This document shows, piece by piece, positions 37,800 to 46,015 of a DNA stretch of 64,000 nt. The stretch lies in assembly GCA_963745175.1 (NCBI GenBank), contig CAVUWK010000008.1:245569-309568 (forward strand), given 5' to 3'. Numbering within the stretch: position 1 is the stretch's first letter; each line of letters begins with the position of its first letter. Origin of the DNA: Bog-473 sp963745175. Lineage in GTDB: Bacteria > Actinomycetota > Acidimicrobiia > Acidimicrobiales > RAAP-2. The notes under the pieces were generated by a model, which saw only the letters and a list, made by a program, of their open reading frames with translations, was not told the origin of the DNA and searched no databases. Made by a program: the position numbers and the translations under genes.

Positions 37800-39257
37800 G
37801 CCGAGACCGGCGGCCGGCGCCCCGCCCACGGGGCCGCCTGCTCGAGCTGTCCGGCCAAGGAGAGCAGTGTCTCCTCGTCGCCGAATCGGCCGACGAACTG
37901 CACGCCGATCGGCAACGCGCTCGGCAGGTCGGCATCGTTCCAATGCAGAGGGAGCGAGATGGCCGGTTGGCCCGTGACGTTGAACGGCGGCGTGAACGGC
38001 ACGTAGTCGGCGGCGCGGAACAGGCCGGTCAGCGGCTCACCGGGCGGCGAGTCGAACGTGCCGAGGGGGGCGGGCGGCTCGCCGAGCGTCGGGGTCAGCA
38101 GAACGTCGATGCCCTCGAAGTACTGGGCCACCTGGCGCGAGATCTTCTGCAGTTCCTGGACCGAGCGTCAGGTACTGGGCGCCGTTGATCGACCGGCCCA
38201 GCTCGATGAGGGCCCAGCTCAGTGGCTCCACGTCGGACTCGGTGACGGCTCGCCCGAGGCGCGATTCCCAGTCGGAGATGGCCCAGGCGTTGCTGCAGGC
38301 CCACTGGTTGACGAAATGCGTCGTGAAGGCGTCGCCGTCGACGTCGAGGGTGGCGCCCTCGACCCGGTGCCCGAGCGACTCGCAGAGGTTGGCCGTATCC
38401 TCGACCGCGGTCACACAGGCCCGGTCGACCTTGCTCCCCGTCGGCGACGCCGTCATGACCGCGATGCGAAGCCTGGGCGGTGTGGTCGCGGCGGCGGCCG
38501 CGAAGGACGTGCCGCGCAGGGGCGGGGCCCAGTACGGGTCGCCGGGTACCGGGCCGGCGGTCACGTCGAGGATGGCCGCCGAGTCGCGCACCGAGCGCGT
38601 GACCACGTGCTCGACCACCAGCCCGCCCATCATGTCGCCGTACTGCGGGGCCAGCGAGTTGCGCCCGCGGGTCGGCTTCAGCCCCACCAGGCCGCAGCAC
38701 GACGCGGGAATGCGGATGGAGCCACCGCCGTCGTTGGCGTGTGCGACCGGCACCATGCCGGATGCCACCGCGGCGGCCGAGCCGCCCGAGGATCCGCCCG
38801 TCGAGTAGTCGGTGTTCCACGGGTTGCGCGACGGGCCGAAGCGCCGGGGCTCGGTGGTCGGCAGGATGCCGAGCTCGGGCGCATTCGTCTTGCCGCAGAT
38901 GACGAACCCGGCGTCGACGTACCGCTGCGTGAGCTCTTGGGTCACCGTGGACACGTAGTCGCCGGAGAACGCGAGGCCCTCGTTGAACGGTGTGCCCGCC
39001 AGCTCTGCCCCGAGATCCTTCAACAAGAAGGGCACGCCGCGGAACGGGCCGTCGGCCAGGTCGCCGGCCGCCTCGTTCCGCGCCCGCTCGAACAGCTCGT
39101 GGATCACCGCGTTGAGTTGCGGGTTCAGCTTCTCGATCCGGGTGATCGCCTCACCCACCAGCTCGGCCGGTGACACCTCCTCGGTGCGGACCAGCTCCGC
39201 CTGTGCCGTCGCGTCCAACCATGCCGTGTCGTCGCTCATGGAGAGCACGGTAGACAT
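37796..39257 (-). CDS. Amidase (amidase signature family), interrupted by one indel
   Basis: Amidase-signature hydrolase of about 487 residues. The catalytic Ser-cisSer-Lys triad can be placed: Lys in FLLKDLG, cis-Ser in GGSSGGSAAAVASG and nucleophile Ser in GGGSIRIPASCCGLVGLKPT. Substrate may be a short aliphatic or aryl amide, or a 6-aminohexanoate-type oligomer. The reading frame from ATG 39257 runs to INGAQYLT near 38166, where an extra C shifts it; with the base removed it continues SVQELQKISRQVAQYFEGID to the stop at 37796. ATG 39239 is an alternative start. The IS110 element lies immediately upstream, and may have separated the gene from its original promoter. Confidence 0.88.
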
Positions 39258-39273
39258 CCCATGGCTCTAAAAG

Positions 39274-40491
39274 TCAAGCTGCCAGTTCCGATTGCTGTGG
39301 CCAGGCCACCAACTCGTCGTAGAGCACCCCTCGCTCCAAGCAGAAGTGCAGGATCCCGACCAGGCGGTTGGCCAGCTGCCGGAGCGCTTGGTGATGGGTC
39401 TTGCCCCTAGCTCGCAGCTGGTCGTAATAGCTGCGTGCCCCTGGTGAGTGGGTCAGCGAACAGAACGCCCATCGGTCGCAGGCATTGCCGAGGTGCCGGT
39501 TCCTAGCGAATCGAGCCAGGACCACCCGGCTGTGGCCTGAGGCCTTGGTCACAGGTGACGTGCCGGCATAGTTCTTGCGAGACTTGGGACCCGAGAAACG
39601 AGTCCGGTCATCACCGAACTCGCCCAGCACCCGGGCACCGAGGACCGTCCCTAGTCCTGGCAGGGAGAGGACGACCTTGGCGTCCGGGTGCTGCTCAAAA
39701 TGCTCCGACAGTGCCGCCTCGAGCTCGGCGATCTGAACGTTGAACGTGGCGATGAGCGCGACGGACGAACGGGTGACGAGCCCATGGGCGTTGGTGATCA
39801 GTGCAGGGGCTTCGAGGTACTCGCCGCGCAGGGCTGCTTGGATCTCTTCGGCCCGTCGCTCGATGTTGCGCTGGCGGCCTCCCTTGCGCAGCGTCGAGGC
39901 GATCTTCGAACGCGACAGCCCTCGCCCGAGCTCGGGGGTGGGAGCGATGGCCAAGACGGCCAACGCATCCGTGCTGGCCAGATCGGTGCCGAAGGCCGCC
40001 AGAACCCCGGGGTAGTACTCACGCAACGACGAGCGGAGTGCGTTCAGCTGGCGCTGTCGGCTCCAGATGGCGCTCTGGTGGGCCCGGGCCAACAACTTCA
40101 CCCCTTCGGCCAGATCCGAGTCACCGGCGATAGGCCGGTGGTTATGCCGATCGGTGCGGACCAGATCGGCCAGCACCTTGGCGTCGCCGGGGTCGGACTT
40201 GGCCCCCGAGGTGGCGTGGCGATCCCGATAGCGAGCAGACGCCAACGGGTTGATGGCATAGACCTCGTAACCAGCCGCCAGCAACGACGACACGACCAGC
40301 CCACGGTCGACCTCGATGCCGACCACCACCACCGCCTCGTCATCGTCGCTGTGTTGGGCGATCAGTCCGTGGAGATCGCCGATCCCGGCCACGCTGTCTG
40401 GGACCCGGCGTTTGCCGATCACCATTCCGTCCTCGGCCATCACGCAGACATCGTGATGGTCCTCAGCCCAGTCCACTCCGACAAAGAGCAC
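39274..40491 (-). CDS. IS110-family transposase, intact
   Basis: A 405-residue DEDD transposase of the IS110 family. The N-terminal RuvC-like domain shows the acidic residues VGVDWAEDHHD, GIEVDRG and SDPGDAKVLADLVR. The C-terminal Transposase_20 domain has LSLPGLGTVLGARVLGEFG and RKNYAGTSPVTKASG, with the conserved Ser position followed by a helical tail. IS110 elements move by a recombination-like mechanism directed by a bridge RNA encoded in the element's non-coding end. The frame is intact, so the element may be active. The left end lies between 39258 and 39273, close behind the stop. Confidence 0.95.
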   Translation of the reverse strand: MLFVGVDWAEDHHDVCVMAEDGMVIGKRRVPDSVAGIGDLHGLIAQHSDDDEAVVVVGIEVDRGLVVSSLLAAGYEVYAINPLASARYRDRHATSGAKSDPGDAKVLADLVRTDRHNHRPIAGDSDLAEGVKLLARAHQSAIWSRQRQLNALRSSLREYYPGVLAAFGTDLASTDALAVLAIAPTPELGRGLSRSKIASTLRKGGRQRNIERRAEEIQAALRGEYLEAPALITNAHGLVTRSSVALIATFNVQIAELEAALSEHFEQHPDAKVVLSLPGLGTVLGARVLGEFGDDRTRFSGPKSRKNYAGTSPVTKASGHSRVVLARFARNRHLGNACDRWAFCSLTHSPGARSYYDQLRARGKTHHQALRQLANRLVGILHFCLERGVLYDELVAWPQQSELAA

Positions 40492-40732
40492 TGCTCCTCC
40501 TCTCGCTCAAGAGCCTGAGGAGATGCGCAGCGACCTAATGGATCAGTGCTCGAGGCACGACATCCCATCAGCTGTCTGTCTCCTCACCGGCCCGGCGGGG
40601 CACGGTCTACCGTTAGAGCTCACGGCCCTGCGTGCGGCAGTGCTCCCGCCGGGTGGCTCGGAGACCAGCTTGCCCGGTGCAAACCGGTCCAGCCCCATTA
40701 GCGATGCAGGCGCCGACGCGCCCGATGACCTC
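40492..40732 (-). other. Non-coding end of the IS110 element, possible bridge RNA region
   Basis: 241 bases upstream of the transposase and downstream of the HxlR gene. IS110 elements of the IS621 type carry a bridge RNA in such a 5' non-coding stretch, expressed toward the transposase. Small stems occur (for example CCGGCCCGGCGGGG near 40588 and CTCCCGCCGGGTGGC near 40646), but I cannot define loops that match donor and target. The right end of the element is not resolved. Confidence 0.35.
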
Positions 40733-41218
40733 TCAGGCGTGGGCGGGCGTGCTGTCGGCTGGCGTTGGCCGGCGAGCGCCCGTGCGGATGGCCACTGCCT
40801 CGGTCACGGTGACGTCCGCGCCGCAGGCCAGGCAGCGCCGGCGGTCGTCGAGCTCTCCGCCGCAACCGCGGTGTTGGAGGATCATGGGCCGCTCACCGCC
40901 CTCGAGCGCATGGCGGTCACCCCACTGCAGCATGGCGACGAGGACCGGCCAGAGGTCGGCCCCCTTCTCGGTCAGGCGATACTCCGAGCGCGGCGGGCGC
41001 TCTTGATAGGGCCGCTTGACCAGGATCCCTTCCTCGACCAGGCGCTCGAGGCGCACCTGCAGGACGTTGCGGGCGACCCCCAGGTCGCGCTGGATGTCCT
41101 CGAAGCGCCGGATGCCCAGGAAGACGTCCCGGACGATGAGCAAGGTCCAGCGCTCGCCGATGACCTCCAGCGTCGAGGCCACCGGGCAGTACTGGGTGGG
41201 ATAGTCCCTCTTCAGCAT
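40733..41218 (-). CDS. HxlR-family transcriptional regulator
   Basis: A winged-helix regulator of about 161 residues. HxlR signature: YCPVASTLEVIGERWTLLIVRD near the N-terminus, then FEDIQRDLGVARNVLQVRL, the recognition helix region, and RSEYRLTEKGADLWPVLVAM. A C-terminal extension with CGGELDDRRRCLACG looks like a small zinc ribbon, which some HxlR proteins have. ATG 41218 was chosen; GTG 41236 is possible. It is divergent from an MFS exporter gene, the usual setting for a repressor of that exporter. Confidence 0.92.
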   Translation of the reverse strand: MLKRDYPTQYCPVASTLEVIGERWTLLIVRDVFLGIRRFEDIQRDLGVARNVLQVRLERLVEEGILVKRPYQERPPRSEYRLTEKGADLWPVLVAMLQWGDRHALEGGERPMILQHRGCGGELDDRRRCLACGADVTVTEAVAIRTGARRPTPADSTPAHA

Positions 41219-41261
41219 CCACCCACGATAACCCACAATTCAGGCCGGTGGGTTGTTTTAT

Positions 41262-41288
41262 GAAACTTTCTCATTTAGAGTACGTTTC
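41262..41288. promoter_or_regulatory. Imperfect palindrome, candidate HxlR operator
   Basis: A 27-base imperfect palindrome with arms GAAACTTTCTC and GAGTACGTTTC (9 of 11 bases symmetrical) around ATTTA, in an AT-rich stretch directly in front of the MFS start and 44 bases from the HxlR start. Position and symmetry suit a repressor binding site for both divergent genes. Confidence 0.45.
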
Positions 41289-42761
41289 GTGACCGAACTG
41301 ATCGAGAGCCCGTCCGCCGTGGTCCGGCGTCCCCGCCCGGTGCTGACCTCCCTCATCGTCCTCACCGGGGTGTTCCTGTCCTCTCTCGATCTGTTCATCG
41401 TCAACATCGCCTTCCCGAGCATCTCGGCCACCTACCACGGCGAGAGCCTGAGCTCCCTGTCCTGGGTGCTCAGCGCCTACACGATCGTCTTCGCCGCCGT
41501 CCTCGTGCCCGCCGGCCGCTGGGCCGACCGGGCCGGTCGCAAGCGGGCGTTCCTCATCGGACTGGCCGTCTTCGCCGCCGCCTCGGCCTTGTGCGCCGTC
41601 GCCCCGTCGCTCGAGTTCCTCATCGGCGCCCGGGTCCTCCAGGCCACCGGCGGTGCCCTCATGCTGCCGACGTCGCTCGGACTCCTCCTCCCGGCGTTCG
41701 GACCGGCCCGCAAGGGGGCCGCCATCGGCCTGTGGTCGGCCGTGGGCGGCGCGGCTGCGGCCTTCGGCCCGCCCATCGGCGGGCTGCTCGTACAGGTGAG
41801 CTGGCGCTGGGTCTTCCTTGTCAACCTGCCGTTCAGCGTGGTCGCGCTCGTGCTGGGGGTCCGCCTCCTGGACGAGGTGCGTGACCCCGACGCCCACAAG
41901 TCCGATCTCCTCGGCGCCGGCCTGCTGACCGTCGCCGTGGCCAGCCTGGTCGCCGGCATCGTCCAGGGCTCGGCCTGGGGCTGGACCAGCGGCCGGATCA
42001 TCGGTACCTTCGCGCTGGCCCTCGTCGCCGGCGTCGGGCTCGTCGTGCGCTCCCTCCGCCACCCCAACCCCATCATCGAGCCCGCCGTCATCCGCCACCG
42101 CGCCGTGGCGCTGGCCGATCTCAGCTCCCTGGCGTTCTTCGGCGGCTTCGGGGCGCTGGTCCTGGGCGGCGTCCTCCTCCTGACCGGCGTGTGGCACGAG
42201 TCGGTGCTCCGGGCCGGGTTCATGATCGCTCCCGGTCCGCTCCTGGCCGGGCTCACCGCCTTCCCCGCCGGTCTCCTCGGCGCGCGGCTCGGGCACCGGG
42301 TCGTCGGCACGCTCGGTTCGCTCTTCTTCGCCGCGGGTGGGCTGTGGTGGATCCTCCACGTGGGGGCCACACCCGACTGGGCAGGCGCCTACCTGCCGGG
42401 CAGCCTCCTGGGTGGCTTCGGCGTCGGCCTCATGCTCCCCTCCCTCGGTGGCGCCGCCACGGCGCCGCTCCCGCCCCAGCGCTTCGCCACCGGCTCCGCG
42501 CTCTACGCCATGACCCGACAGATCGGGATCGCGCTCGGGGTGGCCTGCCTGGTGGCGATCCTCGGCACCGCCACCGGGGCCACGGCCGTCACCGCCTTCC
42601 ACCATGCCTGGGCCTTCATGATGGGCTGCAGCCTGCTGGCCGGACTGCTGCTGCAGGGCGTCGGCAGCCGGGTGACCGAGACGGCGGACGCCGGGACGTT
42701 GCCGCTGGACGAGGCGCCGGCGATCGACGCGTCCGCCTACGCGTTGGCCGCAGGCAAGTAG
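41289..42761 (+). CDS. MFS transporter, DHA2 drug-efflux type
   Basis: A 490-residue transporter starting at GTG 41289. Motifs: LSSLDLFIVNIAFPSISATY, GRWADRAGRKRAFLIG (motif A) and GLWSAVGGAAAAFGPPIGG (motif C region). About 14 membrane segments. A paralogue-like relative of the MFS gene at 35016 but with different surroundings. It is divergent from the HxlR regulator, so probably an inducible exporter of an aromatic or drug-like compound. Its last 25 bases overlap the convergent phosphotransferase gene. Confidence 0.92.
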   Translation: MTELIESPSAVVRRPRPVLTSLIVLTGVFLSSLDLFIVNIAFPSISATYHGESLSSLSWVLSAYTIVFAAVLVPAGRWADRAGRKRAFLIGLAVFAAASALCAVAPSLEFLIGARVLQATGGALMLPTSLGLLLPAFGPARKGAAIGLWSAVGGAAAAFGPPIGGLLVQVSWRWVFLVNLPFSVVALVLGVRLLDEVRDPDAHKSDLLGAGLLTVAVASLVAGIVQGSAWGWTSGRIIGTFALALVAGVGLVVRSLRHPNPIIEPAVIRHRAVALADLSSLAFFGGFGALVLGGVLLLTGVWHESVLRAGFMIAPGPLLAGLTAFPAGLLGARLGHRVVGTLGSLFFAAGGLWWILHVGATPDWAGAYLPGSLLGGFGVGLMLPSLGGAATAPLPPQRFATGSALYAMTRQIGIALGVACLVAILGTATGATAVTAFHHAWAFMMGCSLLAGLLLQGVGSRVTETADAGTLPLDEAPAIDASAYALAAGK

Positions 42762-44095
42762 GAGGGGTTCGCCACCAGCAGCTGGTCGCGCGCCGATGCA
42801 GCCAGCGCGGACGCCACCGGCTCCCACCCGACGTCGAAGTCCCCGGCCCGGATGGCCGCCGCCAGGGCGGCGTCGTCGGTGATCCCGAGGTCACGGAGCC
42901 GGTCGGCGTGGGCGGCGGAGATCTCGCCGCCCAGCAGGAGCTCGCGCTCTACCACGGCCAGCGCGTTGCGCGCCACCCTCGCCTCGAAGCGCGCCCCGCC
43001 CTCGCTCCGCTCCATCACATTGACCTCGAGGTACTCGCGCACAGCCTCGACCAGCTCGGCGGCCGTCGGCCTCCCGAAGGGGGCCACCGCTCTGCCCTTG
43101 CCGACCGCCTCGGGGGCGGGGTCGCCCGGCGCCACGCCGAGCAACGTGAACAGGTCCCACTCACTCTCGCAGACCCGCCGCCCGATGGCGGCGAGCTCCA
43201 CCGAGCGCGTCGACCCGCTCAAGTGCGCGGAGGCTTGCAACGAGCAGATCACCGCCCACTTCACCGTGGCCTGCACCTGCCACCAATGCACCCGTTCGCG
43301 ATCCATGACGTCGCCGCCGGCGGCCGCGTACGTCCCGAGCAGCTCCTCCATGGAGCCGAAGCCGCCGACCTCGCCACTGCCGCCGAAGCGCCAGGCCGGC
43401 GCGCTCAGCCAGCCGATGTCCTCGGCCGGGTCGCCGGCGTGGGCCAGCTCCCAGTCGAGCACGCCTCGCAACCCTTCGGGTCCCACGAGGAGGTTGCCCA
43501 AGCGGAAGTCGCCGTGCACCGTGACCCGCCGCACCGCCGCCGGACGGTGTCGCTCCAGCCAGCGCACGCCCAGCTCGAGCGCGGGACGCGCCTCGCCCAG
43601 CACGTCGAGGAAGGACAGGGGGTCGCCGAGGGGGTCGACGCTCGGGAGGCCGTCGATCGCCCCGGGGTCGATGGTGTGGATGGCGGCCAGCGCGCCGGCG
43701 CACTGTGCCGTGAGCGCGTCTCGGGCCCCGGCCCACTGCGGGTCGCGCAGGATCTTGCGCGGGATGGTCTCACCCTCCAGCCGCTCGACCACCAGCCAGT
43801 CAGAGCCCAGGTCGTCACCCACGCCCATGGCAACGACCACGGGCACCGGGACGCCCGCGGCGCGCGCCGCCTCGAGGAGCGCGCGCTCCATCCGCACCTT
43901 CTTCCCTTCAGTGATGCCGTCACCCCGGTCCATCTGGAGGATCATCGGGTGGGTCTCGCCCCCGGCCAGCTCGAGCTCGAACGCGCTCGTCATCCGGGAG
44001 GCGCCGCCCGAGAGCCGGCGCAGCCCCCGCACCGTCCCGCCGAGCCGGCGCCCGAGCGCGGCGGCCAGCTCCTCGGTGCCTGGTCGCTGCGCCAT
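42737..44095 (-). CDS. Aminoglycoside-phosphotransferase-like kinase with DUF6285-like C-terminus
   Basis: A 452-residue protein. Residues 1-330 form an APH/choline-kinase-type fold: VTVHGDFRLGNLLVG carries the catalytic HGDxxxxN, and VLDWELAHAGDPAEDIGWLSA the metal-binding Asp. The C-terminal 110 residues (ELVEAVREYLEVNV, FEARVARNALAVVEREL) look like a DUF6285-type helical domain, which in other actinobacteria is encoded by a separate neighbouring gene. Members of this kinase group sit in acyl-CoA and steroid/terpenoid catabolic clusters and may phosphorylate a hydroxylated intermediate. Third gene of the leftward operon; three bases separate it from the preceding stop. Confidence 0.88.
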   Translation of the reverse strand: MAQRPGTEELAAALGRRLGGTVRGLRRLSGGASRMTSAFELELAGGETHPMILQMDRGDGITEGKKVRMERALLEAARAAGVPVPVVVAMGVGDDLGSDWLVVERLEGETIPRKILRDPQWAGARDALTAQCAGALAAIHTIDPGAIDGLPSVDPLGDPLSFLDVLGEARPALELGVRWLERHRPAAVRRVTVHGDFRLGNLLVGPEGLRGVLDWELAHAGDPAEDIGWLSAPAWRFGGSGEVGGFGSMEELLGTYAAAGGDVMDRERVHWWQVQATVKWAVICSLQASAHLSGSTRSVELAAIGRRVCESEWDLFTLLGVAPGDPAPEAVGKGRAVAPFGRPTAAELVEAVREYLEVNVMERSEGGARFEARVARNALAVVERELLLGGEISAAHADRLRDLGITDDAALAAAIRAGDFDVGWEPVASALAASARDQLLVANPSYLPAANA

Positions 44096-44098
44096 CGT

Positions 44099-45097
44099 CT
44101 ATTCGACCGGGACGACAGGCCTCCCGCTGTCGTCGAGCTGGTGCAGGTACTCGCAGATGCCGTAACCGGTCTGCGCCGCACCGTCCGGGTCCTCGTAGGT
44201 CCAGCGCGCCAGCCCCTCATTGACCATGGTCCCGCCGGCCCGGCCGATGTCGGCCACCCGCAGCACGTCGCCGCGCAAGGGGTAGGTACGGCCCGACTTG
44301 TCGACCACGTCGAGGTGCACCACGCGGTGGGTGACGCCGTCGTCGGCCAGCTCGGTCTCGACGCGCCACTCGGCCACCGAGGTGGCGCGCCCGCCGTCCC
44401 ACACCCAGCCCCGGTGCAGGTCGCCGGCGTCGGTGCCGAGGCGGATCCCGCCGAAGTGCATGTCCTCGCCGATGTTGATGGAGAACCAGCGCCACATCTT
44501 CGGGCCACCCCATCGGCGCGGGCCCCAGGACCGGTCCCGGTTGCCGTGCGCGCCCCGCCATTCGTGCCGCGTGCCATCGACGGTGAGCGTGCCCGTCCAA
44601 CGTCCCGCCTGCTCGAGATGCCCCTTGCCGACCGTGCCGGCCGCTGCTGCCGCCGCCGCCGACTTGGGGCCGCCGCTCGGTTGCCCGTCGGTGCCGATCG
44701 CCGGCGTGACGGCGTCGAAACGCACGTCCAGCCCGACCTGGACCGGCCGGGACGTGGTCTCGCCGCGCACGCACGGGCGCGCCTGCACCTCACCCTCCAT
44801 GGTCAGACGCCACGACTGCAGCGCCTCGAGCATCTCGTACGTCACCGCTCCGACCTCGAGCACCGAGTCGACCATCTCGCGCTGCTCCTTGACCCAGCGG
44901 TACTCGCCCAGCTCGCCACCCGGGAGCCACAGCGACAGGCCGACGTCCATCGTCCCCTCGTTGGGCCGGATGCCGACGCGGCTGAACAGTCCCGAGTCGG
45001 TCGAGGGGTCGTAGGCGTTGAAGTAGTACGACTCGCTCCAGGCGGTGTCGCCTTCGACGGGGTGAGCCAGGTCGTGGCGGGCATCGAGGATCGGCAT
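44099..45097 (-). CDS. Hypothetical protein, possibly lipocalin/AttH-like
   Basis: A 332-residue soluble protein starting at ATG 45097, two bases after the SDR stop. It is rich in Trp, Gly and Arg, with segments such as SESYYFNAYDPSTDSGLFSR near the start, GAHGNRDRSWGPRRWGG near the middle, and WRWFSINI. The repeated pattern of antiparallel-strand-like pieces and the RDRSWGPRRW element recall AttH/lipocalin-like proteins found beside hydroxysteroid or terpenoid enzymes in actinobacteria. I cannot name a function; a ligand-binding or cyclase-like role is a guess. Confidence 0.65.
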   Translation of the reverse strand: MPILDARHDLAHPVEGDTAWSESYYFNAYDPSTDSGLFSRVGIRPNEGTMDVGLSLWLPGGELGEYRWVKEQREMVDSVLEVGAVTYEMLEALQSWRLTMEGEVQARPCVRGETTSRPVQVGLDVRFDAVTPAIGTDGQPSGGPKSAAAAAAAGTVGKGHLEQAGRWTGTLTVDGTRHEWRGAHGNRDRSWGPRRWGGPKMWRWFSINIGEDMHFGGIRLGTDAGDLHRGWVWDGGRATSVAEWRVETELADDGVTHRVVHLDVVDKSGRTYPLRGDVLRVADIGRAGGTMVNEGLARWTYEDPDGAAQTGYGICEYLHQLDDSGRPVVPVE

Positions 45098-45099
45098 GG

Positions 45100-45957
45100 C
45101 TACACCATTGTCTGTCCGGCGCTCACGTTCAACGCCTCGCCCGTGACGCCCCGGGCGGCGTCGGAGAGGAGCCAGCAGATGGCGGCCGCGATCTCCTCGG
45201 CGCTCTGCAGGTGGCCGAGTGGGATCTCGCGGGCGATGTAGGCGGCCAGGCCTTCGGGGCCGCCCATCAGGTTCTCGAACATGCCGTCCCGGTTCATCAG
45301 GTCGGTGTCCACCGTCCCCGGGCACACCGCGTTCACCGCGATGCCCTGGGCGCCGAGTTCGGTCGCCATGGTCTGGGTGAGCAGGATGACGCCCGCCTTG
45401 GCCGCGCAGTAGGCCCCGAGGAAGGGAAAGGCCCGCTTGCCCGCCTGGCTCGACACGTTGCAGATGCGCCCGTCCACCTCGGCCGCCACCATGCGGCTGG
45501 CGCAGGCCTTCGAGACCAACCAGGTCCCGACCAGGTTGACGTCGAGGACGCGGCGGAATTCCTCGGCCCCGACGTTGAGGAGCGGGCCGAGTCCGAACCC
45601 CGGACCGCTGCCCCCCGCCACGTTGGCCACGAGGGTCACCGTCCCCAGCTCCTCGGTGACCCGGGCCACGGCGGCCTCCACCGCGGCCTCGTCGGAGACA
45701 TCGGCCTGGACGGTGGTTGCCCGCACCCCGAACCCGGTGAGCTCGACCGCCAGCGCGTCCAGATCCCCGGCACTTGCGGTGCCGTGAAAGGGGGCGTCGT
45801 CGTAGGCACGGGCGATGTCGAGGCAGGCCACGTCAGCTCCGCCCCGGGCCAGGGCGACGGCGGTTGCCCGACCGATACCGCGGGGACGGGCCGCCCCGGT
45901 CACCAGTGCGACGCGCCCGGCGAACGGGCGTCCCGCAGGCTCCTGTGTGAAACTCAC
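45100..45957 (-). CDS. Short-chain dehydrogenase/reductase (SDR)
   Basis: A 285-residue classical SDR starting at GTG 45957. The NAD(P)-binding motif is VTGAARPRGIGRATAVAL, the NAG equivalent is VANVAGGSG, and the active site has NVSSQAGK and YCAAK (Tyr and Lys). PGTVDTDLMNRDGMF forms the substrate loop, as in 3-hydroxysteroid or carveol-type dehydrogenases. First gene of a tight leftward operon with the hypothetical protein and the kinase. A nearby oxygenase and epoxide hydrolase suggest it oxidises an alcohol product. Substrate unknown. Confidence 0.93.
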   Translation of the reverse strand: MSFTQEPAGRPFAGRVALVTGAARPRGIGRATAVALARGGADVACLDIARAYDDAPFHGTASAGDLDALAVELTGFGVRATTVQADVSDEAAVEAAVARVTEELGTVTLVANVAGGSGPGFGLGPLLNVGAEEFRRVLDVNLVGTWLVSKACASRMVAAEVDGRICNVSSQAGKRAFPFLGAYCAAKAGVILLTQTMATELGAQGIAVNAVCPGTVDTDLMNRDGMFENLMGGPEGLAAYIAREIPLGHLQSAEEIAAAICWLLSDAARGVTGEALNVSAGQTMV

Positions 45958-46015
45958 CGGGCAAACGTAGCGACGAATGCGGGCGGTCGCGCCGTCCGTG
46001 GGGGGTGACCCGGCC

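Noticed and set aside
35216..38188. Open frame of 990 codons on the + strand
   Set aside because: Out-of-frame with the MFS and OYE genes, extremely Arg-rich, no domain; a shadow.
40523..41263. Gene on the + strand antisense to the HxlR regulator
   Set aside because: The translation is shadow-like and the opposite strand has the complete HxlR signature.
42191..45241. Open frame of 1016 codons on the + strand
   Set aside because: It runs antisense through the kinase operon and out of phase with the MFS gene. Its translation is a low-complexity Arg/Pro/His-rich product typical of high-GC shadow frames, while the other strand encodes recognisable domains.
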